From the NCBI GenBank assembly GCA_002702705.1, contig PABH01000020.1, positions 182,345 through 246,344 on the forward strand: DNA of 64,000 nt, written 5' to 3'. The translations under genes were made by a program, and so were the position numbers. The notes beneath the pieces are model-generated. The model ran no database searches and was not told the origin of the DNA. It saw only the letters and a program-made list of their open reading frames with translations. This DNA is from Anaerolineaceae bacterium (GTDB lineage: Bacteria > Chloroflexota > Anaerolineae > Anaerolineales > Anaerolineaceae). This document shows, in pieces, positions 44,333 to 52,833 of the stretch (position 1 is the stretch's first letter; each line of letters begins with the position of its first letter).

Positions 44333-45355
44333 TTATTGTGCGCCGGCTGGGGTTTCTTCTGCGATATTTACTCGGAAGAGACCGTCTTTAATTTCTTGTT
44401 CGCGTTGTTTAACCAAAGCCAACACATCAGCGGGTACTTTTGCATCCAAGCCATGGAATGGGGCCAATGAAGCGCCACCTTTGCCTACCATGCTGAAATC
44501 TTTCAGGTCTTGCGCTGTAAAGGAACCAGCGTTTACTTGATTGATAATGTATTCAACTGTTGGGGTCATATTCCAAACTGGTCCACTGACGACGTATTCT
44601 GGTCCCAGTTCATTTTGATCACTCATTGCGCCAAAAGCAAACAGACCATTTTCAACTGCAGCTTCAATGACGCCAAATCGTTCAGCAAACAAAACATCGG
44701 CACCGGAATCAACCTGAGCTAATGCTGCTTCTTTTGCAGCTGCCGGGTCGAACCAGCTATTAATGAATGTAACCAAAACGGTTGCGTCCGGGTTGACTTC
44801 TTTTACACCATCAATAAAGGCATTGACGATACGATTCACTTCAGGAACCGGGTGACCACCGACGACACCGATTGTGCCGGTTTCGGTTAAACCACCAGCC
44901 AGTAAACCACTCAGGTATGCTGGTTCGTGAATCCAGTTATCAAATACGGCCACATTAGGTTCCGCAGGTCCTAAACCTGAACCGAATACGAAGGCGATTT
45001 CTGGATATTCTGCGCCAACACGGCGTACGGCTTCTTCATTTCCAAAGGCATCACCGAAAATTGCATCGGGTTTTTTGTCTTCGGAAATTTCACGTAAAAT
45101 CCGTTCCATATCGCCGGCATACCCGATATCATCCTGGTATTCGTACCGGATTTTTCCCTCATCCGCAGCTTTTTGTAGAGCTGCATGGATTACACCATCC
45201 CATGGTTCTTCAATGGGTGTGGCGAAAGCACCGTAAAAAAATGGTAATTCATCTTCCATACTTTCTTCTGGCGCTGGGGCGGGAGCAGGTTGACAGGCTG
45301 CTAAAAATACGGTCAGCATCAGGATTACAACGAGAACTAAACGTAAATGCTTCAT
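44333..45355 (-). CDS. BMP family substrate-binding lipoprotein
   Basis: The extracellular binding protein of the importer, 340 residues. The signal peptide ends at lipobox LAAC (Cys21) and is followed by a Pro/Ala/Glu linker. The BMP/PnrA signature includes HEPAYLSGLLAGGLTETGTIGVVGG (block around 150-174), NAFIDGVKEVNP and DVLFAERFG. Family members bind purine nucleosides or related ligands. AAGGAGAAG lies before ATG 45355. First gene of the transport-hydroxylase-amidohydrolase operon. Confidence 0.93.
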   Translation of the reverse strand: MKHLRLVLVVILMLTVFLAACQPAPAPAPEESMEDELPFFYGAFATPIEEPWDGVIHAALQKAADEGKIRYEYQDDIGYAGDMERILREISEDKKPDAIFGDAFGNEEAVRRVGAEYPEIAFVFGSGLGPAEPNVAVFDNWIHEPAYLSGLLAGGLTETGTIGVVGGHPVPEVNRIVNAFIDGVKEVNPDATVLVTFINSWFDPAAAKEAALAQVDSGADVLFAERFGVIEAAVENGLFAFGAMSDQNELGPEYVVSGPVWNMTPTVEYIINQVNAGSFTAQDLKDFSMVGKGGASLAPFHGLDAKVPADVLALVKQREQEIKDGLFRVNIAEETPAGAQ

Positions 45356-45468
45356 GGATCTTCTCCTTTTTAAAATTTGTTTAAATTTGGGAACATAAGA
45401 TAGAAATTTTGAAGGACGAACGTTAACTTTTGTTTTCTGTCACCTCCGACTAAATTTATTCAGGCAAT

Positions 45469-45500
45469 AAAAAAGCGCATGGTAATTATTTACACATGCG
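45469..45500 (-). terminator. Hairpin with U tract in the leader of the BMP operon (attenuator or upstream terminator)
   Basis: CGCATG/CATGCG plus GTAA/TTAC with one bulge and a 4-nt loop, followed on the minus strand by C and six T. It lies 164 nt after the NTPase regulator's stop and 114 nt before the BMP gene. A second hairpin with arms ATTATTAT/ATAATAAT lies just upstream. It is downstream of a candidate promoter, so it could be an attenuator. Confidence 0.65.
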
Positions 45501-45609
45501 AGAAGTGGCATTATTATTGAAAATGGGTTGGATAATAATTTTGACACTAATGGGTAAATAGAAGTAAAGTATTAAATATTGATAATTGTTAATTGTCAGA
45601 CACATAATT

Positions 45610-45638
45610 AATATATATAAAAATAACAAAAAATGCAA
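45610..45638 (-). promoter_or_regulatory. Candidate promoter of the BMP operon
   Basis: TTGCAT (45638-45633), 17 nt, TATATT (45615-45610) on the minus strand, just after the regulator gene ends. If used, it gives a leader of about 250 nt that contains the terminator-like hairpin. Confidence 0.5.
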
Positions 45639-45663
45639 GTCCTTTTTTTCACAAATTTGTCAT

Positions 45664-46719
45664 TTACTTTTGTGTAATTTTATAACCTCTGCCAGTAATG
45701 GTTAAAATTTTTAAAGAATTACCCGGATCATTTTCGATTTTTCGGCGTAATCTACGGATTAACTGAGCCAAACTATCATCTCGGATACCTTCTTGAAAAA
45801 CCTTATCTTCAGGCCAAACAAATTTAATAATTTTATCTTTCTCGACTATTTTTCCAAATTCATGTTTTAGGCAGCTTAATAACAAGTACTCTTTTTCTGT
45901 CAGATCTTTAGTTTCATTTTCATGGTTAAAAAATGGATAAGATTCTAATCCTGAATGCTTTAACATTTCTGGCGTTGGGTCGTCTCGTAAAAATTCGGTT
46001 ATTCTCCTCTCAAAAATCGGGTTTTTCTGTAATGTGTTGGGCTGTAACGAGCATCCGGCTGCATAGGCTTCACAAATTGCCCGCATAAAGGATGGATAAC
46101 CTCGTGATAGGTCATATATTTGTTGGATCACATTAACTTCACAGTTGATTTTATTTCGATTCAAATAATGCTTGATAGACCAAGACGCATCCTCATAATT
46201 TAATGGCTCCAACCAGATTGTATTCCCAAAAAACAATTCGGAAATTTCATTATCGATCGGAATTGGTTTCCTTGTACCAAAAATATAAGTCAATTGATAT
46301 TTAAATTGGTCTCTTAATGCTCTTAAATTAGCCCCACACAGCTTGATATCATCATCGTTGAGTATATCAAACCGATCTATTATCAGACATAGTATTTTTC
46401 CCTGTTCGACAAGGATCTTACCGATTTCATTTTCGAGAGATGAAAATTCTGTTTGGTGGCTAATGTTGTTTTCCCCGATAATGCTGTTTAATATTAGCTG
46501 TAATAAATTTTGACTGTTCGATACTTGCAGCCGATTGCCATCAATATAAACAAACTTGATATGAGGGTTTTGTTGGGTAGAAAGAAAACCCAAAAGATTA
46601 CTCTTACCAGCCCCGGATAGACCCACAAGCGAAATACTTTCGCCCGCTTCAACAGCTGATATGATTTTGTCGATTTCAGTCTTGCGATATGTATTTGGGT
46701 AATTTATTGATCGGATCAA
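45664..46719 (-). CDS. P-loop NTPase with C-terminal OmpR-type winged-helix domain
   Basis: A 351-residue putative transcription regulator. The N-terminal ATPase (about 1-245) has Walker A SLVGLSGAGKSN (about 30-41) and a Walker B-like LCLIIDRFD (about 109-117), resembling AAA/STAND ATPases. The C-terminal winged helix (about 270-351) has LTEKEYLLLSCL, RDDSLAQLIRRLRRKIEND and TITGRGYKI, typical of the OmpR/PhoB DNA-binding domain. No receiver domain is present. TTG 46719 is the start, with GGAG 8 nt before it; the following residues read IRSINYPNTYRK. It is divergent from the lipoprotein-kinase gene and just upstream of the BMP operon, either of which may be its target. Confidence 0.82.
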   Translation of the reverse strand: MIRSINYPNTYRKTEIDKIISAVEAGESISLVGLSGAGKSNLLGFLSTQQNPHIKFVYIDGNRLQVSNSQNLLQLILNSIIGENNISHQTEFSSLENEIGKILVEQGKILCLIIDRFDILNDDDIKLCGANLRALRDQFKYQLTYIFGTRKPIPIDNEISELFFGNTIWLEPLNYEDASWSIKHYLNRNKINCEVNVIQQIYDLSRGYPSFMRAICEAYAAGCSLQPNTLQKNPIFERRITEFLRDDPTPEMLKHSGLESYPFFNHENETKDLTEKEYLLLSCLKHEFGKIVEKDKIIKFVWPEDKVFQEGIRDDSLAQLIRRLRRKIENDPGNSLKILTITGRGYKITQK

Positions 46720-46796
46720 TTTTTTTCTCCAATTCTATTATAATAAAAATTGAGTTAATCAGGAACCAAAACGGTTTTTTATTCGTCTGGAGTATG

Positions 46797-46946
46797 GTGA
46801 GTAAAAAATCCCCCAGCTCTGGTTCGATTGCTGTCTTTTTAGTCTTTCTGGCGTTTGTTCTTTTATTCAATGTATCTCGTTCAACGAATATTAATATAAA
46901 ACAAGCATATTTTCTGACGCATCGGTTTTTTTATCTAGAGGAGTAA
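46797..46946 (+). CDS. Possible 49-residue single-helix membrane peptide
   Basis: A GTG (or ATG one codon earlier) with GGAG 4 nt upstream opens a 49-residue frame with one hydrophobic helix, SIAVFLVFLAFVLLF. It ends 2 nt before the start of the lipoprotein-kinase gene, whose ribosome site it contains. Short and unsupported by homology; it may instead be a coupling leader. Confidence 0.3.
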   Translation: MSKKSPSSGSIAVFLVFLAFVLLFNVSRSTNINIKQAYFLTHRFFYLEE

Positions 46947-46948
46947 AA

Positions 46949-49105
46949 ATGTACGAAAAAAAATGGTCATTATTTTTCGTTGTAATACTCCTTATTATTT
47001 TAACAGCCTGTCAACCAGCAGCCGAACCTCAAGTTTCACCGGAAGAACCGTCCAGTGAAGCGCCTTCACCTGGTGAAAAAACAGATTCTGAATCTCACAA
47101 TCTGTTGACGCCACAAGCGACTTTTATTTTTGCAACAGAAGTGCCTGGGATAGAAAAAACTGATAGGCCAACTGTGGATGCAACACATGCTCCAGTTCCA
47201 ACGGAAATCATTGCTACAGATTCGCCATTAGGACCCGAATTAAACACGGATGGTGTGTTAAATCAGCGGATACTTATTGATCAACGTTATTTGGAATTTG
47301 AATACCCACAACAATTATATTTTGGCGATAGTGATGTGATCCGCCTTTCTTTGATCCCAGTTGAAGAAGGTTATCTTGTCCAAAGCGAATTTCCTGATCA
47401 TCATGTTGAAACAGAACCTTACCGAATTAATCAAATTGAAGGTTACCACTTATTAGGCACTGCCCAGATATATGCTCTTGGTTTGGATATCCTGCCAGGT
47501 GAGGCACAGGAAAAACTGATTCAGCCAAATCAGGATACGCATTGGCGGTGGACGGTTCTAGCAAAATCACCGGGCACACATCGCCTAACGATAAATCTTT
47601 ACCTCACGTGGATATCTGAAGAAGAATCCGAAGTAAATAATAAACCAGAAGTTGAAATATTTTCAAAAGCTTTCGAAGTGGATGTACGTTCATTTTTTGG
47701 TTTAAATAGAAAACAAAGTTTTGTTGGTGGTTTTGGTAGTTTAATCATTTCTGGTTTAATAGGTTTTATTACCTTGTTTTGGAAAAAACAGCCAATTCAA
47801 AAACTACTTGAAGTAAAAATACCTGATGAAAAATTAAAAATTGAAACAAAACCAGAGATAATTCTTGAAGAAAAAGATCGCTCTCTATTGCAAGCAATGT
47901 TTTCAGGATACGCACGAATATTAATTGAACGTGAGTTTTTGTCTGGTTATTCGGGAGCACGTACTTTACTCATTCTTCCAATTCATTTGGATGGTAGACG
48001 TGATGCCGAGATGATCGTAAAAATTGGTTTAAAAGAAAGTATACAGAGAGAATATCAAAATTATCTTGATTATGTAAAACAAACGCTGCCGCCAATGACA
48101 GCAAGGATTCAAAGACCTCCTGTTACAATTAAGAATGGTTTATACGCTGCTTTAATGTACACATTTGTCGCAGAACCAGGGAAACCACCGAAAAGTCTTG
48201 GCTGTTATTTAGAAGAAAAAAATACACCAAAGGTAATTAATCAAGTATTCGATAATTTTGGACCAAATTGGTGGTACCAAAATTCACCCTATATTTATCG
48301 CTTATCAATGGAGTTTGATAAAAAATTACCCAGTCATCTATCCGTAAAACCGGTTAATGAAAAAAAGCAAATTAATACTCTTTCGTTCAGCCAAACGGAC
48401 TATGACAAATTGCCATTAATTAATGTAGGACAAATCATTTTCCTCGAGAAATTTGACCATGTTGAACGGAGAGGAGATGGAAAAAGTTACACTTTGGTTT
48501 CTAAATCAACTTCCTCTCACGCACCGATCCGGGTTCGATGGTTAAGTGCTGACAGTCCAAGAGCGGGGTTGGTGCAAGTTATTGAAACACGTGAAAATGT
48601 TTATCAAGGTTATAAAGAAAAATTTGAACATTTCGGATTGCCAGAACCGTGGAATTATTTAAAGAAAGTTTTGAATGAATCGATCAATGGCACACGATCT
48701 GTGATTCATGGTGATTTGAATCTTGAAAATATATTAATAGGAGCGGGTGGTTTTGTCTGGTTGATTGATTTTTCAGAAACCCGAGAAGGACCACCCATAT
48801 ATGATTTATCTCATTTGGCAGTCGAAATAGTTGCTCATTTATATGCCAATAAAAATTACGATGCATTTTCTTTTGTGAATCATTTGAAAATTCGTTCTTT
48901 GGATCATTTGAACATATTAGAAAAATTGGCAGAGAAATGTGTTAAACCAGGAACTGGAAAAAGAGAATACCAACTGGCTTTATTGGTTTCAAGTTTTGGT
49001 GCATTAAAGTATGAAAATTTATCGAAAAAATCAAAACAATTTTTGTATATTTTTGCAGCCTGGCAAGTGTACCTACTAGAAAATACAAGTTTTGATGTTG
49101 AATAA
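46949..49105 (+). CDS. Lipoprotein ectodomain fused by a membrane helix to an APH-like kinase domain
   Basis: A 718-residue protein not seen as a standard family. Signal peptide and lipobox ILTAC (Cys21) are followed by a Pro/Glu/Thr linker (25-95) and a beta-rich domain (about 100-250). A membrane helix (about 258-278) leads to a C-terminal part of about 430 residues. That part has FLSGYSGARTLLILPIHLDG and an AEMIVKIG strand, then HGDLNLENIL (587-596) and WLIDFSE (604-610). These match the catalytic loop and metal-binding Asp of aminoglycoside phosphotransferase/choline-kinase-like enzymes. Expected layout: lipid-anchored sensor outside, kinase inside. GAGGAG lies before the ATG. Divergent from the NTPase-winged-helix gene, so a signalling pair is possible. 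Substrate unknown. Confidence 0.7.
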   Translation: MYEKKWSLFFVVILLIILTACQPAAEPQVSPEEPSSEAPSPGEKTDSESHNLLTPQATFIFATEVPGIEKTDRPTVDATHAPVPTEIIATDSPLGPELNTDGVLNQRILIDQRYLEFEYPQQLYFGDSDVIRLSLIPVEEGYLVQSEFPDHHVETEPYRINQIEGYHLLGTAQIYALGLDILPGEAQEKLIQPNQDTHWRWTVLAKSPGTHRLTINLYLTWISEEESEVNNKPEVEIFSKAFEVDVRSFFGLNRKQSFVGGFGSLIISGLIGFITLFWKKQPIQKLLEVKIPDEKLKIETKPEIILEEKDRSLLQAMFSGYARILIEREFLSGYSGARTLLILPIHLDGRRDAEMIVKIGLKESIQREYQNYLDYVKQTLPPMTARIQRPPVTIKNGLYAALMYTFVAEPGKPPKSLGCYLEEKNTPKVINQVFDNFGPNWWYQNSPYIYRLSMEFDKKLPSHLSVKPVNEKKQINTLSFSQTDYDKLPLINVGQIIFLEKFDHVERRGDGKSYTLVSKSTSSHAPIRVRWLSADSPRAGLVQVIETRENVYQGYKEKFEHFGLPEPWNYLKKVLNESINGTRSVIHGDLNLENILIGAGGFVWLIDFSETREGPPIYDLSHLAVEIVAHLYANKNYDAFSFVNHLKIRSLDHLNILEKLAEKCVKPGTGKREYQLALLVSSFGALKYENLSKKSKQFLYIFAAWQVYLLENTSFDVE

Positions 49106-49172
49106 AATATGTAATTATTGAACATCTTACAACATGTACATACTGGAAATTTGTCTGTTTCAAAAAATTAAA

Positions 49173-49215
49173 AATCAACCAACAAGAAAAAAGCTGCTCT
49201 TCCTGCTGGTTGATT
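49173..49215. terminator. Possible bidirectional hairpin between convergent genes
   Basis: Arms AATCAACCA and TGGTTGATT with a long, partly pairing interior, between the stop of the kinase gene (plus) and the permease gene (minus). AT-rich, no clean T run. Weak candidate. Confidence 0.4.
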
Positions 49216-49221
49216 CGTTAT

Positions 49222-50274
49222 TTATTTAAAACCAGTTGTAGCGATGCCGGTCGTGATATTCTTTTGTAAGAATGCAAATACGATTGAGATGGGAAGCAGG
49301 GTTAAAACCGTCATAGCCAGGATAAGATGCCATTGTACATTTAGTTCGCCTTGGAAAGAGTTTAATCCAACCTGTAGCGTAAATAACTCATTTCTGCTTA
49401 AGACGATCAGTGGCCACAGAAAATCATTCCAACGCCACATAACCGAGAAAATGGTTAATACGGCTAATGCTGGACGGGAGAGTGGGAGAATAATTTGGGC
49501 GTAAATTCGCCATTCGCTAGCACCGTCAATCCGAGCGGCATCAATTAATTCATCCGGAATAGTGAGCATATACTGGCGTAATAAAAACATACCTGTAGGT
49601 GTGGCTGCACCAGGGATAATAACACCCAATAAATTGTTGTTCCAACCCACTGTTGTGATGACCAAAAATACAGGAACTAAAACTACGGATAATGGAATCA
49701 TTAATGTGCTGATCATTACCAAAAAAATTGTTTGCCTACCGCGAAATTGATATTTACTAAGGGCAAAAGCAGCCATGCTGTTTACTAAAAGTGTGATTAT
49801 TGTTGCGACAACAGTCACAATAACACTATTCCATAAATACCTTGCAAAATTAAAACTTTCTATTCCCTCAATAAAATTATCTAATCCAAAGTAAACATTT
49901 TCAATCGGTTCACGATTGTTAATATTGACTTTGATTATTTCTTCCGGTTTTGCTGGATCAATCATTTGGGCTTCAAGCCCAATTCTGCGGACTTGCGCCA
50001 TTGTTTGGGTTGAACCATTATCCAGTTGGACATTAAACAATGGTAAAGGATCGTCGAAACCCTCAACTTGAATAGTTTGCTGGCGATAGGGAAGCAAACG
50101 TGGTGGGAATTTCACCACTTCTGCAGAGGACTTAAAGGAAGATAAAATTAGCCATAAAACCGGGCCAAACATGATGACGATACCCAATGTGAGATAGAGG
50201 TAGGTTAGCATATCTGTGATGTGTAAATTGTTTTTGCCTCTTGTTTTGGTCAAAAAATTAAAAATAGCGCTCAT
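49222..50274 (-). CDS. Sugar ABC transporter permease (MalG type) with an outer-loop insertion
   Basis: Inner-membrane permease of a CUT1-type sugar importer, 350 residues, longer than MalG (about 280-300). Between helix 1 (about 27-47) and helix 2 (about 147) lies an extra soluble segment of some 70-90 residues (KFPPRLLPYRQQ onward) on the outer side. The EAA loop is DAARIDGASEWRIYAQIILP, with RPALAVL after it. Its start overlaps the previous stop (TAATG). Sugar unknown. Confidence 0.92.
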   Translation of the reverse strand: MSAIFNFLTKTRGKNNLHITDMLTYLYLTLGIVIMFGPVLWLILSSFKSSAEVVKFPPRLLPYRQQTIQVEGFDDPLPLFNVQLDNGSTQTMAQVRRIGLEAQMIDPAKPEEIIKVNINNREPIENVYFGLDNFIEGIESFNFARYLWNSVIVTVVATIITLLVNSMAAFALSKYQFRGRQTIFLVMISTLMIPLSVVLVPVFLVITTVGWNNNLLGVIIPGAATPTGMFLLRQYMLTIPDELIDAARIDGASEWRIYAQIILPLSRPALAVLTIFSVMWRWNDFLWPLIVLSRNELFTLQVGLNSFQGELNVQWHLILAMTVLTLLPISIVFAFLQKNITTGIATTGFK

Positions 50275-51284
50275 TATTCTTCCTCCTTACGGATAATTTG
50301 TTGAATAACGGTCAGGACAATTAAAATACCTGCCATTATTAAGGAAGCAGCAGCTGCCAAACCAAATTGTTTGCTAGGGCTTGCAAACCCTTTACTGTAA
50401 ATATATTGAACCAGATACAGGGTTGCTGTTCCTGGCCCCCCACCTGTAAATGCAAAAACAATATCAAAGATCTGAACCGCCCTGATCAGAGCCAAAACCA
50501 ATACAACGACCATCTGTGGCATTAATAAAGGTAATGTCACATTCCAAAAAGACTTCCATTCATCAGCGCCATCAATTGATGCTGCTTCGTATAAATTAGC
50601 AGGGATGGACTGCAACCCTGCTAATAAGATTAGGGTGTAAAAGCCCATAAAAGCCCACACGCTGATAATAATTACCCAAAATTGAGCCCATTGTGCATTC
50701 ACCAGGAAGGGGATTTTATCTAAACCAAATGAGGTTAATATGCCATTAAATAAACCATTTTCCTGTAAAATCCATTTCCAAATTAATGCAACAACGATGG
50801 GTGACAATAAAACCGGGTAAAAGTAAACACTTCTAAAAAAGCCTCGGGCTCTAATTTTTCGATTTAATACCAACGCGGTAATTAATGAAACTACAACCAT
50901 TAACCCGACCTGAAAAACGACATATCCACCTGTATTAAAAAGTGCTCTCCAAAACAAATCTTCCCGGCAACTGTTAGGATCTAAAAAATTTCCACAAGTT
51001 AATAATTGTTTAAAATTGGCTAAACCAACCCATTCACGCTGGTCAGGAAAAAAACTGGTTCCTCCGGTGAAGGCATACCGGAAATTCAAGAGCATTGGAA
51101 AAAGAATAAAAATACCAAAAATTAATAAATTCGGTAAAACAAAGACATAGGGCATGGCTTTCAGGCCAATTAATTTTTGTAGTGAGCCGAAAATTAAATC
51201 AAAAAAGTTAACGAATAATTGGCCGATTCCTTCAGAAATCTTTGATAGGTACCGCTGAATGGTGGTTGCTAAAGCCATAAGCAT
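50274..51284 (-). CDS. Sugar ABC transporter permease (MalF type)
   Basis: Partner permease, 336 residues, about six core helices after a longer N-terminus (about 1-35). The EAA loop reads EAASIDGADEWKSFWNVTLP. A soluble outer loop follows the first core helix (FTGGTSFFPDQREWVGLANF). GGAGAT lies 3 nt before ATG 51284. A strong hairpin lies between this gene and the upstream binding-protein gene. No ATPase is in the operon; a shared MsmK/MalK-type ATPase elsewhere is usual for this family. Confidence 0.92.
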   Translation of the reverse strand: MLMALATTIQRYLSKISEGIGQLFVNFFDLIFGSLQKLIGLKAMPYVFVLPNLLIFGIFILFPMLLNFRYAFTGGTSFFPDQREWVGLANFKQLLTCGNFLDPNSCREDLFWRALFNTGGYVVFQVGLMVVVSLITALVLNRKIRARGFFRSVYFYPVLLSPIVVALIWKWILQENGLFNGILTSFGLDKIPFLVNAQWAQFWVIIISVWAFMGFYTLILLAGLQSIPANLYEAASIDGADEWKSFWNVTLPLLMPQMVVVLVLALIRAVQIFDIVFAFTGGGPGTATLYLVQYIYSKGFASPSKQFGLAAAASLIMAGILIVLTVIQQIIRKEEE

Positions 51285-51303
51285 TTATCTCCAATCAAAA
51301 AAT

Positions 51304-51330
51304 TGGGGTGCGGTTAACTACCGCACCCCA
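51304..51330 (-). repeat. 11-bp GC-rich hairpin after the sugar-binding protein gene
   Basis: Arms TGGGGTGCGGT and ACCGCACCCCA with loop TAACT, 17 nt after the binding-protein stop and 20 nt before the MalF-type gene. No T run. Same position in its operon as the hairpin at 44236-44269. Confidence 0.72.
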
Positions 51331-51346
51331 TCCAATTTCAAATTTT

Positions 51347-52738
51347 TTATTGATTTGCTTCTGCAATCGCGTCGTCGATATCTTGCTGTAACCGCTGCAT
51401 GGTTTCATCCAGGGTAAGTTCACCGGTCAGATATTGTCCAATGCGGTTTGCGCTGTTACGATAATACGCAAAAGCATAGGGGTGAACATTCAAGGCAACT
51501 GCCTGATCCTGAAGTTTTGGAACTTCATTGGTGAATACACTTAATGCATCCAAGACAGCCTGTTGGTCAGTTTTAAATGCTACACCATTACTGGCAACTT
51601 CCTTTTGAGCAGGTAAGGAGAGTGTGTTGGCTGAGAATTCACTAAAGTTTTCGGGTTGAATTAGGAATTCCATTAATTTAGCAACTTCAGCAGGATGTTC
51701 ACTGTCAGCAAATGCTACTACGGCCGATCCACCAGCTACACCAGTTGAACCACCGTCGCCGGTTGGATTTGGTACAACAACCCAGTCAAATGCGTCGCCG
51801 ACATCATTTACCAGGCCATTAATCTGCCAGGAACCGGACATACACATTACCAAATCGCCAGATTTGAAGAAGTCGATACAAGAGTTCAAACTATCACCAA
51901 CCAACCAGACTTCTGTTGGCGTGATACCATCTTCATGCCATGAATTGATTAATTCAGCATAAGCACGGAATCCTGGGGTATCAACTGTAAAGTTACCGTT
52001 TTCATCAATTAACGTAGCACCCATGCTCATGGCAGGTCCTGCAAAACGATGGCCAGTACGATCTACTGAAATTGCATATTGAACACCGGTAGCTTCGGCA
52101 ACCTGTTTCGTGATATCTGTCCATTCTTGCCAGGTGGTTCCTTCTCCGGGGATTTCAATACCAGCTTGATCAAACAAGGTTTTGTTCACATAGGGGCCAG
52201 TGATTGTTAAGGCATCCGGGAAGCCACTTAATGCTGTGGTGTCGCCTTCGCTGCGCATGGCAGCTAAAACTGGCGCAGGAAAGTTAGCTTCAAAATAATC
52301 TGCATCTTCCAAGTAGGGGCGTAAGTCCAATAATTTGCCACGGAATGCACCAAAATTGGTAATTCGAGCTAAATCTGGGCCTTCACCGGTCTCAACCTGG
52401 ATGGGAAGTTGTTCGTCAATTGTTTGGTAAGGAACGACGTCTAATACTACGGTGATATTTGGGTTGGCTGCCATAAATTTATCAACAAGACCCTGCATCA
52501 CATCGGCTTCATTACCATCCGCATAATAGGAAAAACGGAGTTCAACAGGTTCCATAACTTCCAGTTCTTCGGCTACTGGGGCTTCCGTTGGTTGTGGAAC
52601 TTCGGTAGCAGGTTCTTCAACAACAGGTTCTTCCACAGGTGCGGGTTCATCTACTGCGGGAGCAGGTGTGTTTTTTGGTCCACAGGCGGTTAAAACAACC
52701 GCAAAAATTAACACCAAAATTAATAATAGTTTTTTCAT
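51347..52738 (-). CDS. Extracellular sugar-binding lipoprotein of an ABC importer
   Basis: A 463-residue family 1 solute-binding protein. Signal peptide with lipobox VLTAC (Cys19), then a Pro/Glu/Val/Ala linker of about 45 residues. The mature domain has LRFSYYADGNEADVMQGLVDKF-type start (read around 70-90), the GSWQINGL block and GVAGGSAVVAF. Lipid anchoring and the linker place it on the outer face. GGAGAAGAAA precedes the ATG. Ligand unknown. Confidence 0.92.
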   Translation of the reverse strand: MKKLLLILVLIFAVVLTACGPKNTPAPAVDEPAPVEEPVVEEPATEVPQPTEAPVAEELEVMEPVELRFSYYADGNEADVMQGLVDKFMAANPNITVVLDVVPYQTIDEQLPIQVETGEGPDLARITNFGAFRGKLLDLRPYLEDADYFEANFPAPVLAAMRSEGDTTALSGFPDALTITGPYVNKTLFDQAGIEIPGEGTTWQEWTDITKQVAEATGVQYAISVDRTGHRFAGPAMSMGATLIDENGNFTVDTPGFRAYAELINSWHEDGITPTEVWLVGDSLNSCIDFFKSGDLVMCMSGSWQINGLVNDVGDAFDWVVVPNPTGDGGSTGVAGGSAVVAFADSEHPAEVAKLMEFLIQPENFSEFSANTLSLPAQKEVASNGVAFKTDQQAVLDALSVFTNEVPKLQDQAVALNVHPYAFAYYRNSANRIGQYLTGELTLDETMQRLQQDIDDAIAEANQ

Positions 52739-52833
52739 TTTCTTCTCCTGATTTTTTTTGTTATTTACAATTGGGTTTTTACAAAAAAATGTTTTTTATT
52801 CACCTCCGTCGAAATATTAATCCAATCGATGAT

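Noticed and set aside
45356..45663. Guanine-type purine riboswitch before the BMP operon
   Set aside because: The conserved loop and junction bases of that class are not visible; only hairpins and a U tract can be supported.
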